The notes beneath the pieces are model-generated. The model made no database searches and was not told where the DNA came from. It was given only the letters and a program-made list of their open reading frames with translations. Shown here piece after piece: positions 52,591-63,817 of a stretch of 64,000 nt of DNA. This DNA comes from Leucobacter celer subsp. astrifaciens (lineage in GTDB: Bacteria > Actinomycetota > Actinomycetes > Actinomycetales > Microbacteriaceae), in assembly GCF_001273835.1 (NCBI RefSeq), contig NZ_JHEI01000132.1:285814-349813 (forward strand), given 5' to 3'. Numbering within the stretch: position 1 is the stretch's first letter; each line of letters starts with the position of its first letter. The position numbers and the translations under genes were made by a program.

Positions 52591-53700
52591 ATGCTCGATC
52601 TTGATTTCAGTGCACGCATCCGCGCCGTCCGTTCGACCTATGCCGACATCGCGGCGGTGACGGACCTGCCGAAGCTCGATCGCGAGATCATCGAACTCGA
52701 GCAGCAGGCCGCTGCTCCGGATCTGTGGGACGACCCCGCAGCGGCCCAGAAGGTGACGAGCGGTCTGTCGCACCGTCAGGCGCGGGTGAAGCGCCTGCGC
52801 GCCGTGGAGCAGCGCATCGACGACCTCGAGGTGCTGATCGAGCTGGCGCAGGAGATGGACGACGCCGACTCCGCAGCCGAGGCGGCCGAGGAACTGACCG
52901 CGATCGAGGCGGTGGTGCAGGATCTCGAGGTGCAGACGATGCTGTCGGGCGAGTACGACGAGCGCGCCGCGGTCGTCACGATCCGTTCGGGCGCAGGCGG
53001 CGACGACGCCACCGACTTCGCCGAGATGCTGCTGCGCATGTACCTGCGCTGGGCTGAGCAGCACGACTACCCGGCGAAGGTGCTCGACACCTCCTATGCC
53101 GAGGGCGCCGGTATCAAATCGGCCACATTCGAGATCGACGCGCCCTACGCGTTCGGCACGATCTCCGTCGAGGCGGGCACGCACCGTCTCGCGCGCATCA
53201 GCCCCTTCGGATCGGCCGACAAGCGGCAGACCAGTTTCGCGGGCGTCGAGGTGATCCCGCTGCTCGAGGAGGCGACCGAGGTCGACATTCCCGAGGCCGA
53301 CATCCGCGTCGACGTGTTCCGCTCGTCGGGCCCCGGCGGCCAGTCGGTCAACACCACCGACTCCGCGGTGCGCATCACGCACATCCCCACGGGCATCGTC
53401 ATCTCGATGCAGAACGAGAAGTCGCAGATCCAGAACCGCGCCGCCGCGATGCGCCTGCTGCAGACCCGCCTGCTGCTGCTGCAGAAGGAGCAGGAGGCCG
53501 CGAAGAAGAAGGAGCTCGCCGGCTCGATCACGGCGAGCTGGGGCGACCAGATCCGCTCCTACTTCCTCTACGGCCAGCAGCTCGTGAAGGATCTGCGCAC
53601 CGGGCACGAGTCGTCGCAGCCCGACGCGGTGTTCGACGGCGACCTCGACGGTTTCATCGCCGCCGGCATTCGCTGGCGCTCGCTCTCGAAGAACGACTGA
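52591..53700 (+). CDS. prfB: Peptide chain release factor 2
   Basis: Terminates translation at UGA and UAA codons. The 369-residue frame is open throughout, with the catalytic GGQ in SSGPGGQSVNTTDSAVR (about residue 250) and an SPF-type recognition loop (ARISPFGSADKRQTSF). No internal UGA with a programmed +1 frameshift, as in E. coli prfB, is present. TAAGCT followed nine bases later by the ATG at 52591 leaves a very short leader containing AGAAGG. It heads the conserved prfB-ftsE-ftsX-smpB group. Confidence 0.97.
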   Translation: MLDLDFSARIRAVRSTYADIAAVTDLPKLDREIIELEQQAAAPDLWDDPAAAQKVTSGLSHRQARVKRLRAVEQRIDDLEVLIELAQEMDDADSAAEAAEELTAIEAVVQDLEVQTMLSGEYDERAAVVTIRSGAGGDDATDFAEMLLRMYLRWAEQHDYPAKVLDTSYAEGAGIKSATFEIDAPYAFGTISVEAGTHRLARISPFGSADKRQTSFAGVEVIPLLEEATEVDIPEADIRVDVFRSSGPGGQSVNTTDSAVRITHIPTGIVISMQNEKSQIQNRAAAMRLLQTRLLLLQKEQEAAKKKELAGSITASWGDQIRSYFLYGQQLVKDLRTGHESSQPDAVFDGDLDGFIAAGIRWRSLSKND

Positions 53701-53708
53701 CGCCACCC

Positions 53709-53828
53709 GTCATCCTGCGCGGAGGCCGCCTGAGGGGGCCTGACCTCGTCATCCTGCGCGGAGGCCGCCTGCGGCCGGAGTCGCAGGATCCACGTGACCG
53801 GATCCTGCGACTTCGCGCAGAATGACGA
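53709..53828. repeat. REP family B palindromes between prfB and ftsE
   Basis: Two gtcatcctgcgcggaggcc copies are followed by the inverted gcgcagaatgacgag arm, with the ggatc...gatcc centre. Confidence 0.75.
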
Positions 53829-53886
53829 GCGCTGCACAGCGCGCCTGGGTTCGGTTTCAGGACGCAGGGCGTATTGTCGAGGCGTC

Positions 53887-55074
53887 ATGATCCTCTTCGA
53901 GAACGTCACCAAGAAGTACCGGGGCACCGCGAAACCCGCGCTCGACGGCATCGACCTCAAGGTCGACCGCGGCGAGTTCGTATTCATCGTGGGCGCCTCC
54001 GGGTCGGGCAAATCGAGCTGCCTGCGTCTGATCCTGCGTGAGGATCAACCGAGCGCGGGCAAGATCCACGTGCTCGGCCAGGACCTCAGCAAGATCTCAT
54101 CGCGCAAGGTCCCGTACTTCCGCCGCAACCTCGGAACCGTGTTCCAGGACTTCCGCCTGCTCACCAACAAGACCGTCTACGACAACGTCGCCTTCTCGCT
54201 GCAGGTGATCGGCAAGTCGCGCGGCTTCATCCAGGAGGCCGTGCCCGACACGCTCGAGATGGTGGGGCTCGCGGGCAAGGCGAAGCGCTACCCGCACGAG
54301 CTCTCGGGCGGTGAGCAGCAGCGCGTGGCGATCGCCCGCGCCATCGTCAACAAACCCGCGATCCTGCTCGCCGACGAGCCCACGGGCAACCTCGACCCCG
54401 CGACCAGCCTCGGCATCATGCAGCTGCTGCGCGCCATCAACGCGGCGGGCACGACGGTCGTCATGGCCACGCACGAGGCGGCCTTCGTCGACATCATGCA
54501 GCAGCGCGTCGTGGAGCTCTCGCAGGGTGTCGTGGTGCGCGACGAGGTCGGCGGAGGCTACGGGGAGACCGCGTCGATCCCGGTGACGGATCTCTCCGCC
54601 GAGGGAATGCAGGTGCTGCGCACCACCGAGGCCGTCGTACGCGCCGCCCTCGCTCCGGAGGACGTCCCCGAGACCGAGCACGCCGAGACCGTCGAGGCTG
54701 CGGCCGAGGCCTCGGCCGGCGGCGAACCGGATCCGGACACCGCTCCCGTGGGGATCGTGAGCGCGGCGCCGGATCCGGATCCCGGGGCGAGCCCCGATCC
54801 CGAAGCGCCGTCCGAGCCGCCCGGGGACGAGGAGTCGTCGCGGGAGGCATCCGTGTTCGAGCAGCCGCACCCGTTCGGCGAAGACGACGCGGACATCGAC
54901 GGTGATGACGATACGGTGCGCTCCGGCGGGCCGCAGGCTCGCCGGATCCCGAGCTTCCTCGACCCCGACCGCCCGATGGATCCTGTGCGGATGTCCGAGA
55001 CGGGCAATCTCGCGGAGCACCTCGGGTTGCACCGGAAGAACGACGATCAGACGGATGTGGGGCCGGTGCGATGA
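53887..55074 (+). CDS. ftsE: Cell division ATP-binding protein FtsE with long acidic C-terminal extension
   Basis: Residues 1-229 are a normal FtsE ATPase: Walker [11 protein letters not shown] (about 36-45), VFQDFRLL, signature [14 protein letters not shown] and Walker [13 protein letters not shown]. About 165 further residues are rich in Pro, Asp and Glu and look disordered, with a less acidic patch at the end ([12 protein letters not shown]). The FtsEX complex controls peptidoglycan hydrolases at the septum. ATG at 53887 is nine bases after TATTGT. The stop overlaps the ftsX start (ATGA). Confidence 0.93.
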   Translation: MILFENVTKKYRGTAKPALDGIDLKVDRGEFVFIVGASGSGKSSCLRLILREDQPSAGKIHVLGQDLSKISSRKVPYFRRNLGTVFQDFRLLTNKTVYDNVAFSLQVIGKSRGFIQEAVPDTLEMVGLAGKAKRYPHELSGGEQQRVAIARAIVNKPAILLADEPTGNLDPATSLGIMQLLRAINAAGTTVVMATHEAAFVDIMQQRVVELSQGVVVRDEVGGGYGETASIPVTDLSAEGMQVLRTTEAVVRAALAPEDVPETEHAETVEAAAEASAGGEPDPDTAPVGIVSAAPDPDPGASPDPEAPSEPPGDEESSREASVFEQPHPFGEDDADIDGDDDTVRSGGPQARRIPSFLDPDRPMDPVRMSETGNLAEHLGLHRKNDDQTDVGPVR

Positions 55075-55985
55075 GGGCTGGACTGGTGATCGGCGAGGTC
55101 TGGAACGGCCTGCGCCGCAACATGTCGGTGGTCATCTCCGTGGTGCTGGTGACCTTCGTGTCGCTCACCTTCGTGGGGGCGGCGATCCTGATGCAGCTGC
55201 AGATCCAGCAGATGAAGACCTTCTGGTACGACCGGGCTCAGGTGGCCGTCTACCTCTGCACCGACTACGACCAGAGTTCGACCTGCTCCGGCGAAGACGC
55301 GGGCGAGGACGAGATCGCGGCGGTCGAGGAGGCGCTGCAATCGGACACCCTGAGCCCCTACGTCGACGACTTCTTCTTCGTGACGCACGAGCAGGCCTAC
55401 AAGGAGTTCGTGCAGCAGTTCGAGGGCAACCCGATCGTCGACATCACGAAGCCGGAGCAGCTCAACCAGACGTTCTGGGTCAAGCTCAAGGATCCCTCGC
55501 GCTCCGACATCATCACGGAGACCTTCTCGGGCATTCCGGGCGTGCAGAGCGTCTCGGATCAGCGCAGCCTGCTCGACCGCATCTTCCTGTTCCTGGGGGT
55601 GGCCAGCTACACGGCCATCGTCATCGCGGGCCTCATGCTCGTGGCGGCCATGCTGCTGATCTCGACGACGATCAGGCTCTCGGCGTTCTCCCGTCGGCGT
55701 GAGATCGGGATCATGCGCCTGGTGGGGGCATCGAACCGCTTCATCCAGACGCCGTTCATCCTGGAGGGGATCATCGCCGCGCTCTTCGGGGCCGTGCTGG
55801 CGAGTGCCGCCTCCGTGGGGATCGTGCGCTTCTTCGTGCAGGGGTTCCTCGCGAGAGAGGTGCCGTTCACGAGCTACATCACCGTGGAGCAGGCGCTCGT
55901 GGTGCCACCGATCCTCGTGCTCGTGGGCGTGATCCTCTCGGCGATCGCGGCGAAGATCGCGATCACGCGGTACCTGCGGGTGTAG
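55071..55985 (+). CDS. ftsX: Cell division membrane protein FtsX
   Basis: The 304-residue protein has an N-terminal span (about 21-45), a large extracellular loop to about 175 that carries a Cys pair ([10 protein letters not shown]), and three C-terminal spans, the standard FtsX topology. The loop engages a peptidoglycan hydrolase such as RipC-type NlpC/P60 proteins. It is translationally coupled to ftsE by an ATGA overlap. smpB follows 75 bases later, as in most actinobacteria. Confidence 0.96.
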   Translation: MRAGLVIGEVWNGLRRNMSVVISVVLVTFVSLTFVGAAILMQLQIQQMKTFWYDRAQVAVYLCTDYDQSSTCSGEDAGEDEIAAVEEALQSDTLSPYVDDFFFVTHEQAYKEFVQQFEGNPIVDITKPEQLNQTFWVKLKDPSRSDIITETFSGIPGVQSVSDQRSLLDRIFLFLGVASYTAIVIAGLMLVAAMLLISTTIRLSAFSRRREIGIMRLVGASNRFIQTPFILEGIIAALFGAVLASAASVGIVRFFVQGFLAREVPFTSYITVEQALVVPPILVLVGVILSAIAAKIAITRYLRV

Positions 55986-56060
55986 CACCGGTTGCGGTAG
56001 GCTGGATCTTCGCGCGTGAGCGCGGATCCCGCACCAACGCGACGGCAGAAAGGATGTGAC

Positions 56061-56537
56061 ATGCCCAAGGAGACCGGCGAGAAGCTGATCGCCTCCAATA
56101 AGAAGGCCCGGCACGAGTACAACATCCTCGACACCTACGAGGCGGGTCTGGTGCTCACCGGCAGCGAGGTGAAATCGCTGCGCATGGGGCGCGCGTCGCT
56201 CGTCGATGGTTACGTCTTCATCGAGCACGGCGAGGCCTGGCTCGATGCGGCGTACATCCCCGAGTACCTCAACGGGTCGTGGACCAACCACGCGCCGCGC
56301 CGCAAGCGCAAGCTGCTGCTGCACCGCCAGCAGATCGACAAGCTCTACCAGAAGACCCGCGAGGGCGGCATGACGATCGTGCCGCTGCGCCTGTACTTCC
56401 TCGACGGTCGCGCCAAGGTCGAGATCGCCCTCGCGAAGGGCAAGAAGGAATACGATAAGCGGCAGACGCTGCGCGAACGGCAGGACAAGCGCGAGGCCGA
56501 GCGGGCCATGCGCAGCAAGAACCGGCTGGGGGAGTAG
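56061..56537 (+). CDS. smpB: SsrA-binding protein SmpB
   Basis: The 158-residue tmRNA partner binds the tRNA-like end of ssrA and places it in stalled ribosomes. The conserved pieces [40 protein letters not shown] and the basic C-terminal tail [18 protein letters not shown] are intact. ATG at 56061 follows AAAGGA. Its RNA partner gene begins 3.8 kb downstream rather than immediately, with three accessory genes in between. Confidence 0.97.
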   Translation: MPKETGEKLIASNKKARHEYNILDTYEAGLVLTGSEVKSLRMGRASLVDGYVFIEHGEAWLDAAYIPEYLNGSWTNHAPRRKRKLLLHRQQIDKLYQKTREGGMTIVPLRLYFLDGRAKVEIALAKGKKEYDKRQTLRERQDKREAERAMRSKNRLGE

Positions 56538-56582
56538 CGCCCGTCGCGTCGGGCGGTTCGCTCGTTTCCCCGAGGACCGTTG

Positions 56583-56670
56583 CGTCATTCTGCGCGAGCC
56601 TGCGAGTCGCAGAATCTCCGGGTGGGATCCTGCGACTCCGCTCGCGGGCTCGCTCCGCGCAGGATGACGG
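56583..56670. repeat. REP family B palindrome after smpB
   Basis: gtcattctgcgcgagcctgc faces ctccgcgcaggatgacg. It lies between the convergent smpB and nylB-like genes. Confidence 0.75.
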
Positions 56671-56722
56671 GGAGGGGCGGGCTCGCGCCACACTGGCTGA
56701 CGGGGAGAGAGGTCTCGGTGAG

Positions 56723-59394
<2,672 letters not shown>

Positions 59395-59403
<9 letters not shown>

Positions 59404-59424
59404 GGGACCAATGGGCTATTGGTC
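59395..59424. promoter_or_regulatory. TetR-type operator over the permease start codon
   Basis: ATTGGTC (59395-59401) and GACCAAT (59406-59412) form an inverted repeat with a four-base centre. A third half-site, ATTGGTC, stands at 59418-59424. The array spans the permease start codon and ends five bases before the TACAAT box of the TetR gene. Confidence 0.65.
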
Positions 59425-59429
59425 ACCTA

Positions 59430-59435
59430 TACAAT
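59430..59435 (+). promoter_or_regulatory. -10 box of leaderless tetR-type gene
   Basis: TACAAT, then six bases (atgaag), then the ATG at 59442. Confidence 0.6.
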
Positions 59436-59441
59436 ATGAAG

Positions 59442-60077
59442 ATGGATACGGTGTCAAGCGGAAAGGCTCCGAGGGTGCGGAAGCAGCCCGAGGAGCGGCG
59501 CGCGGAGATACTCTCCGAGGCTGCTCGGATCGCTCTCGAGAGCGGGCTCGAGCGCATCACGCTGCGCGCGGTGGCTGAGCAGCTGGGGGTGCGGCCGGGG
59601 CTGATCAGTCACTATTTTCCAGCAGCGGAAGACCTGGTCATCGCAGCCTTCGAGCTCGCCATCGCGACTGAGCGGGAGTGGCTCTTCGGTGCTCGGGGCA
59701 CAGCGCTCGAGCGCCTGATCGGATTCGTGAGGCGAGTGGAGTCGAACGAGGCCGTCGAGCTGGCACGGCTCTGGCTCAACGCCCGTCATCTCGCGCGCTT
59801 CATGCCTGCGCTCGTCGTCGCCATCGAGCGGCAGGAGGCTCTCGATCGTGCGTGCCTGATCGAGTTGATCGAGGGCGGGATCGCCGAGGGGGAGTTCAAC
59901 GTCGCCGACGTGCTCGGCGCCTGTGTGCGCATCTTCATGGCGGTCGACGGCTTCGGCTCGTACGCCAACAACCAGACGCCGTTCGAGCACGATGCCTACG
60001 ACCACTACGTCGTCGACGTCTGCGAGTGGGCGCTCGGGCTCGAGCGGGGGGTGCTGCGCACCGCCGTGCGGGGCTGA
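59442..60077 (+). CDS. TetR family regulator of the nylB-permease operon
   Basis: The 211-residue protein has an N-terminal TetR helix-turn-helix (about 15-60: ILSEAARIALESG, then LRAVAEQLGVRPGLISHYF) and a helical ligand-binding C-terminal part. It resembles BetI-like TetR proteins. It is divergent from the permease and nylB, and the ATTGGTC repeats between them are the likely operator, so substrate-responsive repression is expected. An ATG two codons earlier (59436) exists, but TACAAT-N6 points to 59442, as in other leaderless genes here. Confidence 0.87.
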   Translation: MDTVSSGKAPRVRKQPEERRAEILSEAARIALESGLERITLRAVAEQLGVRPGLISHYFPAAEDLVIAAFELAIATEREWLFGARGTALERLIGFVRRVESNEAVELARLWLNARHLARFMPALVVAIERQEALDRACLIELIEGGIAEGEFNVADVLGACVRIFMAVDGFGSYANNQTPFEHDAYDHYVVDVCEWALGLERGVLRTAVRG

Positions 60078-60330
60078 CTCTGCCCCTGCACCTGCACCTG
60101 CACCCACCCACCACTACCTCGTCGAGATCCCAGTTTCCGTCGCTCGCGCAGTGGCTCGACGGTAAGAATCGGGATCTCGCCGCCTGCCCGGGTGGGGGTG
60201 CGCTGTTCGGCTGGCCCTTCACTTCGGGCTCTGGAACTGGTATTCTGTAAGGCCGGGATGAATCCCGGTTTGACAATTCCACAGCGCGTGATGCGAACGC
60301 CCCGAACTGTGCCGACCAGGCGCAACACAC
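60078..60330. other. Spacer with short repeats and a palindrome
   Basis: The sequence cctgca repeats three times near 60085-60100, then a long imperfect palindrome spans 60123-60179. The region upstream of ssrA (about 60260-60330) should contain its promoter; TTGACA near 60271 is a candidate -35 box. Confidence 0.45.
60123..60179. repeat. Long imperfect palindrome related to 5822-5882
   Basis: cgagatccc...ccgtcg faces cgacgg...gggatctcg. The outer ends match those of the element at 5822. Confidence 0.7.
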
Positions 60331-60703
60331 GGGGCCGATCGGTTTCGACACGTCGATTTGAGACTGTGAGAAGCGGGCCGAGGACGCGGAGTTATCTCGT
60401 AAACGCCCTTCGCAAACCATAGGTGCCAACGCTAAGCGCACCGACTTCGCTCTCGCTGCCTAAGCAGTAAGACCGAGTCCGTCAGGTCGGGTGGGCCTCC
60501 GCCCCGGTTTCCTGGCGTCATCTAGGAGGCTTGCTGGTGCGTCGTGTCTCAGGGCGCATCGGGACTTTCACTGAGGCTGGGCCTGTCATCCTAGGTGTTC
60601 GTGACAAAGGATGGGGCCGAGTAGAATGTCTGCACGAACTACGCTCGTAGAAGGCACGGAATCGTCGAAGTGGACCGGGGTTCGATTCCCCGCGGCTCCA
60701 CCA
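60331..60703 (+). ncRNA. ssrA: Transfer-messenger RNA
   Basis: The 373-base RNA rescues stalled ribosomes together with SmpB. The 5' GGGGCCG pairs with the 3' CGGCTCC, followed by A and an encoded CCA (60701-60703). The T arm GGACCGGGGTTCGATTCCC is at the 3' end. The tag frame starts with GCC at 60425 and reads ANAKRTDFALAA before a TAA at 60461, the usual ALAA degradation tail of actinobacteria. The 3' end is overlapped by the antisense end of the serine integrase gene. Confidence 0.96.
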
Positions 60704-62573
60704 TTGGGTCACTATTCGAAACACCAGCCACTCTTGGGGTGGTGAAGAGTTCGGATAGGTGTTGCATCACGCGCTGTGAGAGTTTGTCGGGGAGGCCGCC
60801 CGCTTGGGTGGCCTCTCTTTCGTTTCCTGCCTTGAGTCGCCAAGCGTCTTCCAATGCTCGTGCGAACAGGTCACGCAGCCTCTCCTCGTTCATCCCCGTC
60901 TCAGCTGCCTTTCGGGTCGTCTGCGCAGCCATGAGGGCGTTGTAGGGTTCGTTGAAGCCGGCACTGACAGTCTCGTTGTCCGAAATGTAGATCCGGCCGA
61001 AGAGCGCCTGGTTCAGTCGTCTGCGCACCTCGTGAGACGCATTCATGTAGAGCTCGTATGGGCGCTCCAGCAGTTGCAGTTCCGCGTCGAGCTCCCGGGC
61101 TCCTGCAGTTAGGTCCAGGACTACGGCGTCTCGCTGGCTCGTGAGGCGTCCGCGTTCCTGCTTGATGCGAAACAGCCGACTCTTGATTTGCGCCGTATCC
61201 AATGCGCCGTCCTGGGCAAGGTCCAGTAGATTCTCTTCTTGCTTCCGCAAGGTCTGGAGCTGAGTGTCGATCTGTTTCTTGAGTACCTTCTGGGCGTGAT
61301 CCTGGTCTGTGAGCGTTTCAGACATGAGGGAGCGAGCCTCAGCGAGGAACTCAGGTTCGAGTCGGCGCTTGAGATACTCTCGCTCCACCGCTTCTTCCAC
61401 CCGATGGACGCTGTGATGGGGGCTTGCACACGTGCCGTCCTTGGTGCCCGGACAGAAGAAGTAGAAGTACTCGTTGCCATGTCGTCCGACACTGCGCTGA
61501 ATAATGAGTCGCCGATCCACGACCCGTTCTGCACGGCACCTGCCGCAGTAGACGGTGCCTTTCAGGAAGTGATGGTGCTGTCGCCTGCGCTCACCAGATT
61601 TCCCTCGCGAATCCGCCAGGCGCTGTACTGCGTCGAAGAGTTCGGGGTCAATGATTGGCTCGTGGCGCCCTGGATACAGGTCGCCTTTGTAGCGCACCAT
61701 TCCGATGTAATACGGGTCTCGCAGCATGAGCACGACCTTGTTGATGGAGATCGGAACCGCTGGCCGTTTGGGGGTGGGTTTCGTGAGTAGCCCACGGTCT
61801 GTCAGCTCATCAGCGATGTTCTCGAGTGTGTACTCGCCCGTTGCATAGAGCTCGAAGGCCAACCTGATGTAGGGAGCTCGTTCCTGGTCCACTATGACGG
61901 TGCGGATCTCCCTGTCCTCGAAGTGATCAATGGCGTTCAGATAGCCGAGCGGAGCCTTGCCGATGGTGCCGCCGCGCTTTGCCTTCTCCGCCATCTTGTA
62001 CTTGATGTCTTCGCCAGACGCGGTTGATTGGTACTCGTTGAAGACGGAGATCATGCCGCGCATTGCTTTACCTGCGGCGGAGTCCGATATTGGCTCCGTG
62101 GCAGAGATGAGCTTGACGCCAAGCTTCTGCAGGAGGATCCCGAAGACGGCGTCTTCCCACTGGTTGCGTGCTGCTCGGCTGAACTTGTAGACGATGACGT
62201 AGTCGACGTCCCGGTGGGTTTGAATGCGCGCGATCATGTCGCGGAAGGCTTTTCGCTTGGTGATCTCTGTTGCTGAGCGGCCTGGCTCTACGTACTCGCC
62301 GACGACGGTGAGGTTGAGTGATTCGGCTGCGCTGAAACAAGAAGTGCGTTGGGTCGGGATGGAATTGCCCTGGGGATCGTAGTCGGTCTTGACTTGGCCT
62401 TCGCTCGAGACGCGGAGGTAGAGCAGTGCGCGGCTTCCTTCCGGGACCTCGCTCGTGTCTGCGTAGCCGGTGTAGGCCTGTTCCTCGGCTTCACCGGAAA
62501 TGAAAGGCGGTGGCTGGGATTTCGAAGTGAGCCCGAGAATGCTTGTCGGGTCAAACATGTCTGCGTTGAGCAA
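60639..62573 (-). CDS. Large serine recombinase (integrase) ending inside ssrA
   Basis: 644 residues. The N-terminal resolvase domain carries the catalytic serine S56 in YLRVSSEGQ and the arginine-rich KFSRAARNQ. A recombinase domain (about 210-310), a zinc ribbon (YCGRC and FFCPGTKDGTC, about 355-400) and a long coiled coil (about 430-500) follow. TTG at 62573 has AAGGAG five bases upstream. Base composition is visibly less GC-rich than the flanking chromosome. The last 20 or so codons lie antisense over the tRNA-like 3' end of tmRNA, so that end of the gene was supplied or changed by integration at this site. Confidence 0.92.
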   Translation of the reverse strand: MLNADMFDPTSILGLTSKSQPPPFISGEAEEQAYTGYADTSEVPEGSRALLYLRVSSEGQVKTDYDPQGNSIPTQRTSCFSAAESLNLTVVGEYVEPGRSATEITKRKAFRDMIARIQTHRDVDYVIVYKFSRAARNQWEDAVFGILLQKLGVKLISATEPISDSAAGKAMRGMISVFNEYQSTASGEDIKYKMAEKAKRGGTIGKAPLGYLNAIDHFEDREIRTVIVDQERAPYIRLAFELYATGEYTLENIADELTDRGLLTKPTPKRPAVPISINKVVLMLRDPYYIGMVRYKGDLYPGRHEPIIDPELFDAVQRLADSRGKSGERRRQHHHFLKGTVYCGRCRAERVVDRRLIIQRSVGRHGNEYFYFFCPGTKDGTCASPHHSVHRVEEAVEREYLKRRLEPEFLAEARSLMSETLTDQDHAQKVLKKQIDTQLQTLRKQEENLLDLAQDGALDTAQIKSRLFRIKQERGRLTSQRDAVVLDLTAGARELDAELQLLERPYELYMNASHEVRRRLNQALFGRIYISDNETVSAGFNEPYNALMAAQTTRKAAETGMNEERLRDLFARALEDAWRLKAGNEREATQAGGLPDKLSQRVMQHLSELFTTPRVAGVSNSDPMVEPRGIEPRSTSTIPCLLRA

Positions 62574-62932
62574 GGTGACTCCTTAGAACGAATCGGTTGG
62601 GGCTGTAGGGAGCAAATTCAATGGGAAGGAGGCGCGACGGAGCTGCTCGGTTGTTGCGCCATGGAGTTGACTGCGTCGCCAGACCAGGTCAGAGATCCTG
62701 GAGTCCGACAAGACGGGTGATCCGACGTCTTGACCGCACTTCTTGACCACAACGGCCCCCACTAGGCACAGCGCTGAACGACTCTGAAGAGCCCTGATTA
62801 CCGAGGTCGGGAGATCGTTGTAGGGGTTCCAGGCCTGCCTCTTAAGCAGGATGTCGTGGGTTCGAGTCCCACCTGGCCCTCCAAGAAGTTCCGCCGTTTC
62901 GGGTCTGCTGAGGCTTTGGTTGAGTCCGGGGT
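62574..62932. other. Spacer between integrase and IS element
   Basis: No gene is supported. An open frame here reads through the tRNA fragment and is not real. It holds the integrase ribosome binding site (62579-62584), the tRNA 3' half and probably one end of the IS. Confidence 0.5.
62834..62883 (+). pseudogene. 3' half of a tRNA (anticodon CUU, Lys), attachment-site remnant
   Basis: The anticodon arm CCTGC-CTCTTAA-GCAGG, a five-base variable loop, the T arm GTGGG-TTCGAGT-CCCAC, the acceptor 3' strand CTGGCCC, U73 and CCA are all present. The matching 5' half (it should begin GGGCCAG) and a D arm are absent upstream. Such 3' halves mark attL or attR of elements that integrate into tRNA genes. 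Confidence 0.6.
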
Positions 62933-63817
62933 TTATGCCGCCAGGGTGACGGCGTCTTTCATTATGGTCTCGAATTCGATGGGGGTCAGTTTCCCGAGTC
63001 GGCGTTGCCGTCTCTTGCGGTGATAGATGCCCTCGATCCAGCTGACGATCGCGAGACGGAGCTCGAGACGAGTGTTCCACCGCTGGCGGTCGAGGACGTT
63101 CTTCTGCAACAGACTGAAGAAGCTCTCCATGGCGGCGTTGTCACCACACGCGCCGACGCGGCCCATCGAGCCGACGAGCTCGTGACGCTTGAGTGCCTTA
63201 CGGAATTTCCTCGATCTGAATTGACTTCCGCGATCGGAGTGCACCACGACGCCTGCCGGGTTCCCCTGGTGGGTGACGGCCATCTCCAGGGCGTTCACTG
63301 CCAGACGAGCCTTCATCCGAGAGTCGATCGAGTAGCCGACGATCTTGTTGTTCCACACGTCCTTGATCGCGCAGAGATACAGCTTCCCTTCCCCCGTCCA
63401 ATGCTCCGTTATATCCGTCAGCCACAGCTGGTTCGGGCCCGCGGCGGTGAAGTCGCGGTTGACGAGATCGTCGTGCACGGGCGGGCCCGCTTTCCGATAC
63501 CGGCGTTTGCGGGTCGTGATCGTCGAGCGGATCCCCGCGACATGACACAGCCGCCACACGCGCCGCTCGCTGAGCTGGTAACCGAGGTCGGCGATATCGT
63601 CGGACAGAACCCGGTACCCGCCCTCAGGGTCGTCCTCGTGCAGTTCCCGGAGCACCCCGATCAGATGCGCCTCCTCGACCTCACGCGCGCTGGCAGGCTG
63701 CTTCAGCCACTTGTAGTACGCCTGCTCGGTGAACCCGAGCACCCGGCACGCCACCGCGACCGGCACCCGCACAAGGGCACCGGCCGCGGCCATCTCACGA
63801 ACGAGCGGGTAGATCAT
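62933..63817 (-). CDS. IS3-family transposase OrfB (DDE integrase core)
   Basis: 294 residues. A helical HTH_21-type N terminus is followed by the rve integrase core with the catalytic triad D135 (LTDITEHW), D195 (HSDRGSQF) and E231 (AAMESFF), spaced 59 and 35 residues apart as in the DD(35)E family. ATG at 63817 overlaps the orfA stop (ATGA) next to an AAAA run, where a -1 frameshift normally makes the OrfAB fusion. The gene looks intact. Confidence 0.93.
   Translation of the reverse strand: MIYPLVREMAAAGALVRVPVAVACRVLGFTEQAYYKWLKQPASAREVEEAHLIGVLRELHEDDPEGGYRVLSDDIADLGYQLSERRVWRLCHVAGIRSTITTRKRRYRKAGPPVHDDLVNRDFTAAGPNQLWLTDITEHWTGEGKLYLCAIKDVWNNKIVGYSIDSRMKARLAVNALEMAVTHQGNPAGVVVHSDRGSQFRSRKFRKALKRHELVGSMGRVGACGDNAAMESFFSLLQKNVLDRQRWNTRLELRLAIVSWIEGIYHRKRRQRRLGKLTPIEFETIMKDAVTLAA

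Noticed and set aside
52591..52700. Programmed frameshift in prfB
   Set aside because: The frame is continuous from the ATG and no early in-frame UGA with a slippery CUU is present.
62583..63080. Open frame crossing the tRNA fragment and the end of the IS
   Set aside because: It reads the tRNA T arm in antisense and part of the transposase in another frame. No Shine-Dalgarno or family match.
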